A stretch of DNA of 15,273 nucleotides from CAWUJT01 sp963922715. GTDB lineage: Bacteria; Pseudomonadota; Alphaproteobacteria; Rhodobacterales; Rhodobacteraceae. The position numbers and the translations under genes are program-made. The notes beneath the pieces were generated by a model. It worked only from the letters and a program-made list of their open reading frames with translations. It ran no database searches and was not told the DNA's origin. Positions within the stretch are counted from its first letter, which is position 1. Every line of letters begins with the position of its first letter. The stretch is from positions 1 to 15,273 of the forward strand of contig CAWUJT010000062.1 in NCBI GenBank assembly GCA_963922715.1, in the 5' to 3' direction. This document shows positions 7,690 through 14,522 of the stretch, piece after piece.

Positions 7690-8005
7690 GAGACTGGTCG
7701 GTTAGAGTGATGGCCTGAGTGGGTCGTATGGCCCGTTGGTATCTACCACCCACCATAAGCCTCGTACATGTACCAACACAGACTGGTACGGCGCAGATGC
7801 TTTTCCATTCGTTTGGTCAGTCCGGAGCCAAACTTCTGTACCCAGCGATAGACAGTCGATCTATCAAGACGGATGCCACGCTCGGCCAACAGATCAGATC
7901 GAGGGCACGCAGATAGCAGAGAAGATAACGCAGGTACAACCGCACAGTGCAAGGAATAATATCGCACGGGAAACGACAATACATAAGCGGAGATCAACGT
8001 GGCAT
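7690..8005 (-). pseudogene. IS6-family transposase remnant (frameshifted, truncated)
   Basis: On the minus strand a degenerate start of an IS6/IS26-type transposase can be pieced together. From the ATG at 8005 one frame reads MPR-stop-SPLMYCRFPCDIIPC and then TVRLYLRYLLCY, equivalent to the family's RWYLRY N-terminal region. A shift into the next frame then gives LLAERGIRLDRSTVYRWVQKF and HLRRTSLCW, matching the conserved LLAERG...STVYRWVQ...HLRR blocks. A further shift near 7743 may continue as VGGRYQRAI. There is one in-frame stop at codon 4, at least one frameshift, and nothing recognisable of the DDE catalytic core beyond a corrupted first Asp region (WYMYEAY where WHVDETY is expected). 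The lower boundary is approximate. It cannot make a functional transposase. Family assignment rests on motif recognition by eye. Confidence 0.75.
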
Positions 8006-8045
8006 GAGACGCCTCAGACACACACGGGTGACAATCAGATCGATG

Positions 8046-8059
8046 ACTGCAAGAGTTCC
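8046..8059 (-). repeat. Possible degenerate left inverted repeat of the IS6 remnant
   Basis: On the minus strand, GGAACTCTTGCAGT lies 40 bases before the remnant's start codon. It agrees with the IS26 terminal repeat (GGCACTGTTGCAAA) at 10 of 14 positions. This is the expected place and orientation for the left end, so the element probably inserted about a dozen bases from the 3' end of tRNA-Val. Confidence 0.4.
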
Positions 8060-8071
8060 CGAAAAATGCTT

Positions 8072-8147
8072 TGGTGGGTGGTGAGGGACTCGAACCCCCG
8101 ACATTCTCGGTGTAAACGAGACGCTCTACCAACTGAGCTAACCACCC
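8072..8147 (-). tRNA. tRNA-Val (anticodon TAC)
   Basis: A complete cloverleaf is readable on the minus strand. The acceptor stem is GGGTGGT/ACCACCC, the D arm is GCTC-AGTTGGTA-GAGC, the anticodon arm is TCTCG-TTTACAC-CGAGA with anticodon TAC, and the T arm contains GTTCGAGTC. The discriminator A and the CCA end are encoded in the DNA (8072-8075). The 76-base length includes CCA. TAC reads valine GTA and, by wobble, other GTN codons. It lies downstream of and in the same direction as the histidine phosphatase gene, with no terminator visible between. Confidence 0.97.
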
Positions 8148-8189
8148 GTACTGGAATGCCTTACCGCAACACGGCCAACGGAGGCAAGT

Positions 8190-8756
8190 CTATTCGGTGA
8201 ATGTTTTACAGTCTCCATGTTCCAAAACATGCACAACACCTTGTGCATCAGAGAAATCTGCCCAACGCTCTTCTGGCCAATTCAAGGCCAGCCCCATCAA
8301 AACACGCGATGTCACACCATGGGTCACGATCACGGTTGGCCGGGTTAGGGTGTCTAAAACCGCCTGTGTGCGCGCAATCACGTCATCAAGGCGCTCGCCT
8401 TGGGGGGCGGTGAAATTCCACAAGAGCGGCGGGGTCATATCGATGCGATGCGCCAAATCCGAAAGATACTGCCCTTGCCAGCGCCCCAGATCAACTTCCA
8501 TCAAGCGTTGATCGAAAGTGATCTCCAGAGCTAAGCCTGACAATGCGATCTGCGCTGTTTCCCTGGCGCGCCCCTGGGGGGAACATAAAGCGACAGCATC
8601 TTGCGGTAGAATGCGCGCCAAGATATTCCCCTGCTGGGCCGCTTGGGTACGCCCCTTGGACGTGAGGGATGAGTCCAGGCGGCTTTGCAAACGCCCGGCC
8701 ACGTTCCATTCGGTTTGACCGTGGCGTAAAACAAACAGCGGCGGGATATCCCTCAC
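8190..8756 (-). CDS. Histidine phosphatase family (phosphoglycerate mutase-like) protein
   Basis: A 188-residue member of the histidine phosphatase superfamily. LRHGQTEWN (10-18) holds the phosphorylated H12. R63 in SPQGRARETA, E87 in LMEVDLGRWQG and H146 in VIVTHG complete the active-site pocket. This size and motif set fits cofactor-dependent phosphoglycerate mutase-like phosphatases such as CobC/GpmB relatives. The substrate cannot be assigned, and calling it a glycolytic mutase would be unsafe. It probably starts at a GTG, with GAGGT ten bases upstream. That GAGGT lies inside a five-codon ATG-started frame (MSEVK) which itself has AAGGA upstream. It follows lon by 46 bases on the same strand with no terminator, so it may be co-transcribed with lon. 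Confidence 0.88.
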   Translation of the reverse strand: MRDIPPLFVLRHGQTEWNVAGRLQSRLDSSLTSKGRTQAAQQGNILARILPQDAVALCSPQGRARETAQIALSGLALEITFDQRLMEVDLGRWQGQYLSDLAHRIDMTPPLLWNFTAPQGERLDDVIARTQAVLDTLTRPTVIVTHGVTSRVLMGLALNWPEERWADFSDAQGVVHVLEHGDCKTFTE

Positions 8757-8802
8757 GGTCTATTTGACCTCAGACATAGTGGTGTCCTTGATCCCGCAAG
8801 AC

Positions 8803-11202
8803 CTAATGTTGCAAAGACACACTACCGTCGTCTTTCTGCGCCAAACGTGCCGCCGCAGCCGCTTCTTCGGCCTCGGCGTCCCATTCAATGGGCTCCGGCT
8901 GGCGTAACAAGGCATGTTGCAGCACTTCTTGAACATGACCGACAGGTAATATCTCAATACCGTCTTTGACAACATCAGGGATTTCCGCCAGATCTTTCAC
9001 GTTTTCTTCTGGGATCAGGACCGTTTTCACCCCACCGCGCAGCGCAGCAAGAAGTTTCTCTTTGAGGCCCCCGATGGGCATGGCTTTGCCGCGTAAGCTC
9101 ACCTCACCGGTCATGGCGATATCCTTGCGCACTGGGATTTCTGTAAGAACAGAAACGATTGATGTCACCATTGCCAGCCCAGCAGAAGGCCCATCTTTGG
9201 GTGTCGCGCCATCCGGCACATGGACGTGGATATCAAGGCTATCAAACTTCGGCGGTTTGACACCGATCTCTGGTGAAATCGAGCGGACATAAGAACTGGC
9301 AGCGTCAATGGATTCTTTCATAACATCGCCAAGTTTGCCCGTGGTTTTCATGCGGCCCTTGCCAGGCAGCTTCAAGGCCTCGATGTGTAACAGATCACCC
9401 CCCACAGAGGTGTAGGCCAGCCCTGTGACAACGCCAATTTGATCATCATCCTCGGCCAAACCATAGCGATACTTTGGAACGCCCAAAAAGTCGTCGAGAT
9501 TGTCAGGTGTCACGGTAACATTTTGTGACGTTTTGCGGACGATCTGTGTGACAGCTTTCCGCGCGCATTTGCCAATTTCACGCTCTAGGTTACGAACGCC
9601 GGCCTCACGAGTGTAAATGCGGATGATATCTTTTAGGGCGGCATCCTCCAGTTCAAATTCTCCCTTTCGCAACCCATGGTTTTTGACTTGCTTCGGCGTC
9701 AGATGCTGCTTGGCGATTTCCGTCTTTTCTTGCTCTGTATAACCAGCCAGCGAAATGATTTCCATACGATCCAACAGTGGGCTTGGCATGTTGTAGCTGT
9801 TTGCGGTTGTGATGAACATCACGTCGGAGAGATCGTATTCAACCTCAAGATAGTGATCGACGAAAGTGGAATTCTGTTCTGGGTCAAGAACTTCAAGCAT
9901 CGCGCTGGCGGGATCTCCACGGAAATCATGGCCCATCTTGTCAATCTCATCAAGCAGGATCAAAGGATTGGTGGATTTCGCTTTTTTGAGAGATTGGATG
10001 ATTTTTCCAGGCATAGAACCGATATATGTCCGGCGATGCCCCCGTATTTCACTTTCATCGCGCACACCGCCCAAGGATATCCGGATGAACTCCCGGCCCG
10101 TGGCCTTGGCGACACTTTTGCCCAAAGAGGTTTTCCCAACACCGGGTGGCCCAACCAAACATAAGATCGGCCCTTTGAGCTTTTTGGATCTTTGCTGGAC
10201 AGCCAGATATTCAACGATGCGCTCTTTGACTTTTTCAAGCCCGTAGTGATCATTATCCAAAACGGATTCGGCACGGCTAAGATCTTTTTTGACACGGTTT
10301 CTGACACCCCAAGGCAAGCTCAGTATCCAGTCAAGGTAATTGCGGACAACCGTAGCCTCGGCACTCATGGGGCTCATGGTTTTGAGTTTTTTGACCTCAG
10401 CTTCGGCCTTTTCACGTGCCTCTTTCGACAGTTTTGTGGATCTAATACGTTCCTCGAGCTCTGCAACCTCATTGGAGCCATCCTCACCATCCCCTAATTC
10501 TTTTTGAATGGCTTTCATTTGCTCATTGAGGTAGTATTCGCGTTGGGTGCGCTCCATCTGATTTTTCACGCGCGATTTTATCTTTTTTTCGACCTGCAGA
10601 ACATTCACCTCGCCCTGCATTAGGCCATAAACCTTCTCAAGACGACTTGCGACCTGAAGGTCTTTCAAAAGCTCCTGCTTTTTAGCAATTTCAACCCCAA
10701 GATGACCAGCGACAAGATCAACCAGCTTTCTGGGATCCTGTGTTTCTATAGCGGTTTTTAGGGCTTCTTCCGGAATGTTCTTTTTGACTTTCGCGTAAAC
10801 CTCAAACTCTTTAGCAACAGACCGCATCAAAGCATTTACGGCGACTTCATCGCCAACTGTTTCCTCCAGGGGTTCACAATAAGCTTCAAAGTAATCATCG
10901 TTTGATGTGAATTCTGTGATCTTGACCCTTACGCTGCCTTCGATCAGGACTTTGACGGTTCCGTCGGGGAGTTTGAGCAACTGCAAGATATTTGCCAAAA
11001 CGCCCGTGTCATAAATATCCTCTGTGGTTGGTTGATCGATTGCAGGGTCAACTTGTGCACTAAGCAATATCTGACTGTCATCGCGCATGACTTCTTCTAG
11101 CGCACGCACTGACTTTTCCCGTCCCACAAACAAAGGGACAATCATGTGTGGAAAAACGACGATATCACGGAGTGGCAAAACGGGATAGGATTTATGATCC
11201 AT
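8803..11202 (-). CDS. lon: ATP-dependent Lon protease (endopeptidase La)
   Basis: A full-length 799-residue LonA. The N-terminal substrate domain (about 1-200) begins YPVLPLRDIVVFPHMIVPLF, and a coiled-coil linker follows. The AAA+ module has Walker A GPPGVGKTS (351-359), Walker B ILLDEID (415-421), the sensor region TTANS (465-469) and the arginine-finger region. The C-terminal protease domain has the Ser-Lys dyad S673 (PKDGPSAG) and K716 (GGLKEK). Lon unfolds and degrades damaged proteins and specific regulators in the cytoplasm. In Caulobacter these include CcrM, DnaA and SciP, which is of interest because ccrM is in this window. GGAAGGA lies upstream of the ATG, and a candidate heat-shock promoter precedes it. 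The 3' end is extended by an acidic, alanine-rich tail (about 771-799), as in other alphaproteobacterial Lon proteins. Confidence 0.98.
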   Translation of the reverse strand: MDHKSYPVLPLRDIVVFPHMIVPLFVGREKSVRALEEVMRDDSQILLSAQVDPAIDQPTTEDIYDTGVLANILQLLKLPDGTVKVLIEGSVRVKITEFTSNDDYFEAYCEPLEETVGDEVAVNALMRSVAKEFEVYAKVKKNIPEEALKTAIETQDPRKLVDLVAGHLGVEIAKKQELLKDLQVASRLEKVYGLMQGEVNVLQVEKKIKSRVKNQMERTQREYYLNEQMKAIQKELGDGEDGSNEVAELEERIRSTKLSKEAREKAEAEVKKLKTMSPMSAEATVVRNYLDWILSLPWGVRNRVKKDLSRAESVLDNDHYGLEKVKERIVEYLAVQQRSKKLKGPILCLVGPPGVGKTSLGKSVAKATGREFIRISLGGVRDESEIRGHRRTYIGSMPGKIIQSLKKAKSTNPLILLDEIDKMGHDFRGDPASAMLEVLDPEQNSTFVDHYLEVEYDLSDVMFITTANSYNMPSPLLDRMEIISLAGYTEQEKTEIAKQHLTPKQVKNHGLRKGEFELEDAALKDIIRIYTREAGVRNLEREIGKCARKAVTQIVRKTSQNVTVTPDNLDDFLGVPKYRYGLAEDDDQIGVVTGLAYTSVGGDLLHIEALKLPGKGRMKTTGKLGDVMKESIDAASSYVRSISPEIGVKPPKFDSLDIHVHVPDGATPKDGPSAGLAMVTSIVSVLTEIPVRKDIAMTGEVSLRGKAMPIGGLKEKLLAALRGGVKTVLIPEENVKDLAEIPDVVKDGIEILPVGHVQEVLQHALLRQPEPIEWDAEAEEAAAAARLAQKDDGSVSLQH

Positions 11203-11273
11203 GTACTTTCCTTCCTATGTCGCAAAAGGGTCTGTCCCGATCATCGGCAACAAGACCTTTTCCGTTTTTTATA

Positions 11274-11301
11274 AATTGGGGGGGCGCTGTCTGCTTTCAA
11301 C
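11274..11301 (-). promoter_or_regulatory. Candidate RpoH (sigma-32) heat-shock promoter of lon
   Basis: Read on the minus strand, GTTGAAA (11295-11301) is followed by 13 bases and then CCCCAATT (11274-11281). This is close to the E. coli sigma-32 consensus CTTGAAA-N13/14-CCCCATNT, with the correct spacing. A start about seven bases downstream would give a leader of roughly 60 bases before the lon ATG at 11202. lon is a classical heat-shock regulon member, which supports the call. The -10 lies within a seven-base run of C. Confidence 0.65.
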
Positions 11302-11368
11302 ACCCCATGAAATTTATCAAACTCTGCACCTCAGTTTAAGACACTGCAAGAGGTATCTAAAAAGCAAC

Positions 11369-12508
11369 TCAATATTCTTGGAGGAGCGGTAGATCACCTT
11401 CTTGTCGTTTGTGATGAAAGTTGACCTCAAAAGCTTTGAAGTGTCCGTGTGATATTGCGGCGCGCATCTCTGACATCAAATCTTGGTAATAGTGTAGATT
11501 ATGCCAAGTCATTAACATTGAACCAAGAATTTCGCCAGAACGGAACAAATGATGCAAGTAGGCCCGGCTGTACTTTCGACATGCTGGACAGGTACATTCC
11601 GCGTCCACAGGCCGCGGATCGTCCCCATGGCGGGCGTTTTTGATATTCAGCACACCGCGCCGCGTAAACAATTGCCCGGTACGGCCAGAACGCGAGGGCA
11701 AGACGCAATCAAACATATCCACACCGCGCGCAACAGCGCCCACCAGATCGTCGGGCTTGCCAACGCCCATAAGATACCGCGGCCGATCATCGGGAAGTTG
11801 CTTTGGCGCATAATCAAGGCAGGCAAACATGGCCTCTTGCCCTTCTCCGACTGCCAGCCCACCAATCGCATAGCCGTCAAATCCAATGTTTTGTAGAATT
11901 TCCGCGCTTTCGGCACGCAAGTCTTCCTCAAGCCCACCCTGTTGAATGCCAAAAAGCGCGTGCCCGGGACGCTGGCCAAAAGCGTCGCGCGACCGCTGTG
12001 CCCACCGCATGGAAAGCGCCATGCTTTCGGCCACTTGTGCGCGGGCGGCCGGAAGTGCGGGGCATTCGTCAAAACACATCACAATGTCCGATCCCAGCAG
12101 CTTTTGAATTTCCATCGACCGTTCTGGGCTGAGGTGATGTTTCGAGCCATCGATATGACTTTTGAACGTCACACCCTCTTCTGAGAGTTTGCGCAGGCTG
12201 GACAGGCTCATCACCTGAAAGCCGCCAGAATCAGTCAAAATCGGACCAGACCAATTCATAAACCGATGCAGCCCCCCCAGGCGCGCCACACGTTCCGCCC
12301 CTGGACGCAGCATCAGGTGATACGTGTTCCCAAGCAGAATTTGCGCGCCGGTTTCCGCCACACTTTCGGGGCGCATCGCTTTGACGGTTCCCGCTGTGCC
12401 CACGGGCATAAAGGCGGGTGTCTCAATAGGACCACGGGCCGTTTGTATCCGGCCACGGCGCGCCCGCCCATCGTTTGCCAAAAGCGCAAAGGAAAAATCA
12501 ACTGTCAT
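11369..12508 (-). CDS. tgt: tRNA-guanine(34) transglycosylase (queuine tRNA-ribosyltransferase)
   Basis: A 379-residue bacterial Tgt. It exchanges guanine at wobble position 34 of tRNA-Asp, -Asn, -His and -Tyr for preQ1, a step in queuosine synthesis. The general acid/base D93 (LTDSGGFQVMSL), nucleophile D267 (GVDMFDCVLPSRSGRTG) and substrate loop GIQQGG / GGLAVGE (187-192, 216-222) are present. The structural zinc site is C305, C307, C310 and H336 (CTCPAC...MTWHNLHYY). Spacing between these residues matches the Zymomonas enzyme. Length is normal. The ribosome binding site is weak (only GGTAAAG-like). It is upstream of lon on the same strand, 166 bases away, and divergent from the sufT-like gene. 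Other queuosine genes (queA, queC-F) are not in the window. Confidence 0.97.
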   Translation of the reverse strand: MTVDFSFALLANDGRARRGRIQTARGPIETPAFMPVGTAGTVKAMRPESVAETGAQILLGNTYHLMLRPGAERVARLGGLHRFMNWSGPILTDSGGFQVMSLSSLRKLSEEGVTFKSHIDGSKHHLSPERSMEIQKLLGSDIVMCFDECPALPAARAQVAESMALSMRWAQRSRDAFGQRPGHALFGIQQGGLEEDLRAESAEILQNIGFDGYAIGGLAVGEGQEAMFACLDYAPKQLPDDRPRYLMGVGKPDDLVGAVARGVDMFDCVLPSRSGRTGQLFTRRGVLNIKNARHGDDPRPVDAECTCPACRKYSRAYLHHLFRSGEILGSMLMTWHNLHYYQDLMSEMRAAISHGHFKAFEVNFHHKRQEGDLPLLQEY

Positions 12509-12614
12509 AGCATGGCTTTACCGCGTCCACAGAAAAGAGGAAATGCTCTGGACGTCTGACATCACAAACCTTATATATTTTGTCAGAATTTAGGCGCATA
12601 AGAGTAACGACACA

Positions 12615-12980
12615 ATGGCACAGGACATTCCGATGGATCTAGAGGGTACAGTATTGATCAAACCGTCTTCAACGGATCATCCTTTGCACGAAAACATTGT
12701 TGAGGCCTGCCGCTCTGTTTACGACCCGGAGATTCCGGTGAACATCTTCGATCTGGGTCTGATCTACACGATTGAGATCAATTCTGAGAATGAGGTGCGT
12801 GTGATCATGACCCTGACCGCCCCAGGCTGTCCGGTGGCCGGTGAAATGCCAGGATGGGTGGCCGATGCCATAGCCCCCTTGCCCGGCGTGAAACACGTCG
12901 ATGTCGAACTAACTTGGGATCCGCCCTGGGGCATGGAAATGATGAGCGATGAGGCGCGCCTGGAACTCGGGTTTATGTAA
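12615..12980 (+). CDS. sufT: SufT / MIP18-family (DUF59) Fe-S cluster assembly protein
   Basis: A 121-residue protein with an N-terminal tail of about 25 residues and one MIP18/DUF59 domain. Signatures are YDPEIPVNIFDLGLIY (36-51), the TLTAPGCPVAGEMP segment carrying the family's conserved C72 (66-79), and WDPPW (101-105). Such proteins help mature iron-sulfur enzymes, usually alongside the SUF machinery, and act in the cytoplasm. Other suf genes are not adjacent here, so the gene seems detached or sits at the end of a dispersed system. The Shine-Dalgarno region is weak (AGAG ten bases upstream), and an internal ATG at codon 7 is an alternative start. The divergent spacer of about 106 bases to tgt must hold promoters for both genes. 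It is AT-rich around TATATT at 12574-12579. Confidence 0.9.
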   Translation: MAQDIPMDLEGTVLIKPSSTDHPLHENIVEACRSVYDPEIPVNIFDLGLIYTIEINSENEVRVIMTLTAPGCPVAGEMPGWVADAIAPLPGVKHVDVELTWDPPWGMEMMSDEARLELGFM

Positions 12981-13098
12981 AAAGGGGCCGCTTACGGCTT
13001 GAGCCGCCGTCCATACAAAGCGCACAGAAGGTTAAGTACGAGCCCATTTTTACAGATGCTATGGCTCGTACGAACAACTGCTATTTAGATCTATTTAA
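12981..13098. other. Spacer after sufT with short hairpins and a 9-bp inverted repeat
   Basis: Directly after the sufT stop, GCCG-CTTA-CGGC-TTGA-GCCG (12987-13006) can form two mutually exclusive four-base-pair hairpins that share the central CGGC. A longer perfect inverted repeat follows at 13036-13071. Neither is followed by a clear T tract, so a standard rho-independent terminator cannot be called with confidence. Confidence 0.4.
13036..13071. repeat. Perfect 9-bp inverted repeat
   Basis: GTACGAGCC (13036-13044) and GGCTCGTAC (13063-13071) form a perfect stem around an 18-base loop. GTT before and AAC after could add further pairs across a small mismatch. It could be a rho-dependent or unusual terminator for sufT, or an end of an old insertion. 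No T tract follows. Confidence 0.5.
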
Positions 13099-13137
13099 AA
13101 TGGATCGACAGAAGTCGCAAGTTTCCAAGACCCTAAA

Positions 13138-13341
13138 TTGTTGAAAAAGACTACACATCCTCCTCAGTTGTCTAATTTCAAAGGCAACTTGCTGCACTTG
13201 CTTTCGCAACAACGACGTTTGAACTTGGCTGCAAATAAGAAATTTTGCCGTGAGTTGCGGCCAACGGAAGCACATTTTGAAGTAGGGAATAAAGTCCTCT
13301 CAAAGCAAGCAATTTTCACTCATGAAGAATACAGAAGCTGA
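13138..13341 (+). CDS. Short uncharacterised reading frame
   Basis: A 67-residue basic frame opens at TTG with no convincing ribosome binding site and has no family I recognise. It is rich in Lys, Arg, Gln and Leu. The same frame is open upstream to a stop at 13096, adding about 13 codons without an ATG. Base composition is more AT-rich than the flanking core genes. It might be a decayed fragment, a small accessory gene or chance. I see no membrane segment, signal peptide or catalytic motif. Low confidence that it is translated. Confidence 0.2.
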   Translation: MLKKTTHPPQLSNFKGNLLHLLSQQRRLNLAANKKFCRELRPTEAHFEVGNKVLSKQAIFTHEEYRS

Positions 13342-13417
13342 TCACCTACATTCCCAAAAATCTGAAAACCGATGCGAGGTACGGACATTTTGTCTGATCT
13401 CAGATATGGAAAGCAAA

Positions 13418-13750
13418 TTATAGTTGGTCGATCTTGCCAGCACCCTTGAAAACATAGGCATGCCGCGGCTTCACGAGAAACTCATTCTTCTCATTGTCGT
13501 CCGGGTGAACTTTAAAAGTAGAACCTCCAGCAGCGATTTCACCAGAATACCCATTGGCTATATTCGGTTTCGAATACGCAACTGCTGTGATAAAATCACC
13601 ACCATTGTAACAATAAAAACGCACCGCCTTGCCGCTGTGATTATAGATTAAAGCGGTACCTGCATCGAGTTCTTTGGCGAGTTTGGCAGCTTGATCGACA
13701 AAAGTATTGAGGTCGACCTTTCCGTTTACATTCATTGTTGAGCCACTCAT
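13418..13750 (-). CDS. Hypothetical small protein, probable beta-rich fold
   Basis: A 110-residue protein I cannot assign. After a helical N-terminal third (NTFVDQAAKLAKEL, about 15-28), the rest alternates short hydrophobic strands with Gly/Asn turns. Examples are TALIYNHSGKAVRFYCYNGGD, then VAYSKPNIANGYSGEIAAGG, and FLVKPRHAYVFKGAG. The pattern suggests a compact beta-sandwich such as those of small lectin-like or membrane-interacting proteins, but that is a pattern guess. There is one cysteine (C47), no signal peptide and no transmembrane helix. The ATG at 13750 has AAAGGG seven bases upstream, a good site, which supports real expression. It is isolated: the flanks contain no gene within about 80 bases on one side and 770 on the other. 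Composition is AT-richer than the core genes, in keeping with an acquired gene. Confidence 0.7.
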   Translation of the reverse strand: MSGSTMNVNGKVDLNTFVDQAAKLAKELDAGTALIYNHSGKAVRFYCYNGGDFITAVAYSKPNIANGYSGEIAAGGSTFKVHPDDNEKNEFLVKPRHAYVFKGAGKIDQL

Positions 13751-14354
13751 TGGAAAACCCTTTCAATCCGATAGCACAGAAACATAACAAGGTATTTGTA
13801 TCATGCTACCGCCATTCTCGCAATGATCATTCCTCTTGGACGCGCTGTGACGCGACCTTGTTCTGCACTGAAAAACGTCTGCAGTGGTTAAATCAATATT
13901 GACTGCAATAACGTTTGGGCCTGTCACGGCTTGCCGCCACTTTCTGATTTAACAGTCCTGTCTTTCTGCTTTACCCTATTATGTGATATCCAAAAGCTGC
14001 CGTTGGCTCAAACCTGCCATAGCTCTGTTTCGTCTCACACTGTAGACCTATGACATGCTGTGGCTGATGTGCGTAAGAGGTGCATCATAAAGACTGTCAT
14101 TGTACCAGTTTTGTGACATAGAGTGGACGATAAAATCCAGGGTGCTGAGGCTGCATCGATGTCAGGTCCCCTTACGGGCAAGGCTTGGCGCACGAAACAG
14201 GCTATTCCGCCCCCCGCTGTCAGCGCCCCGAAAGACCTACGGCCCTTTCCTATCTTACCATCCCGATAATTTCATAGGTTTGATCCAGAATAGGCCCCGC
14301 GATGTGCCTTGCGCGCGCAGCATGAAAATTGCGGCATAAGCGAAATTTATCATG

Positions 14355-14368
14355 CCGCCGCGCGGCGG
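14355..14368. repeat. 14-base GC palindrome
   Basis: CCGCCGCGCGGCGG is fully self-complementary. It is followed on the plus strand by GGAAAAAC, so on the minus strand it is preceded by a T-rich stretch, not followed by one. That argues against a simple terminator for minus-strand transcripts. Confidence 0.5.
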
Positions 14369-14406
14369 GAAAAACGGTCATTGGTACGGTCTGTGGCACA
14401 ACACAA

Positions 14407-14452
14407 GCGCCAAATTCACTTGCCGCGGGACAAACCCGCGGCTTGTTGGCGC
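14407..14452. repeat. Compound hairpin with 8-bp inner and 7-bp outer stems
   Basis: An inner perfect stem GCCGCGGG (14422-14429) / CCCGCGGC (14435-14442) with the five-base loop ACAAA is nested in an outer perfect stem GCGCCAA (14407-14413) / TTGGCGC (14446-14452). The two stems are separated by an asymmetric internal loop of 8 and 3 bases. It is very stable, lies 71 bases before the acetyltransferase ATG and has no T tract after it. It resembles a structured RNA or a palindromic repeat more than a terminator. Confidence 0.6.
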
Positions 14453-14522
14453 ATCACAAACGTCAGCTGTTATGTGTAGAAGTATGTTGGCAGTGTTCTT
14501 CTGAAGCAGTCATGGAGCAGCT

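Larger units (their letters stand above)
13751..14522. other. Non-coding stretch of about 770 bases with strong palindromes
   Basis: I find no supportable gene. A 79-codon frame at 14100-14339 has no ribosome binding site and no recognisable domain. The minus strand shows short broken frames only. What stands out are inverted repeats: TGTCA...TGACA (14095-14118), a 14-base self-complementary GC block (14355-14368) and a compound hairpin (14407-14452). The stretch may be decayed mobile DNA or hold a small RNA upstream of the acetyltransferase gene. Confidence 0.5.

Noticed and set aside
13031..13078. Integron attC site
   Set aside because: The inverted repeat is flanked by GTT on the left and AAC on the right, the opposite of the attC core-site order, and there is no integrase or cassette array.
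14100..14339. 79-codon plus-strand frame
   Set aside because: No ribosome binding site, no recognisable domain and Pro/Arg-rich composition typical of a chance frame.
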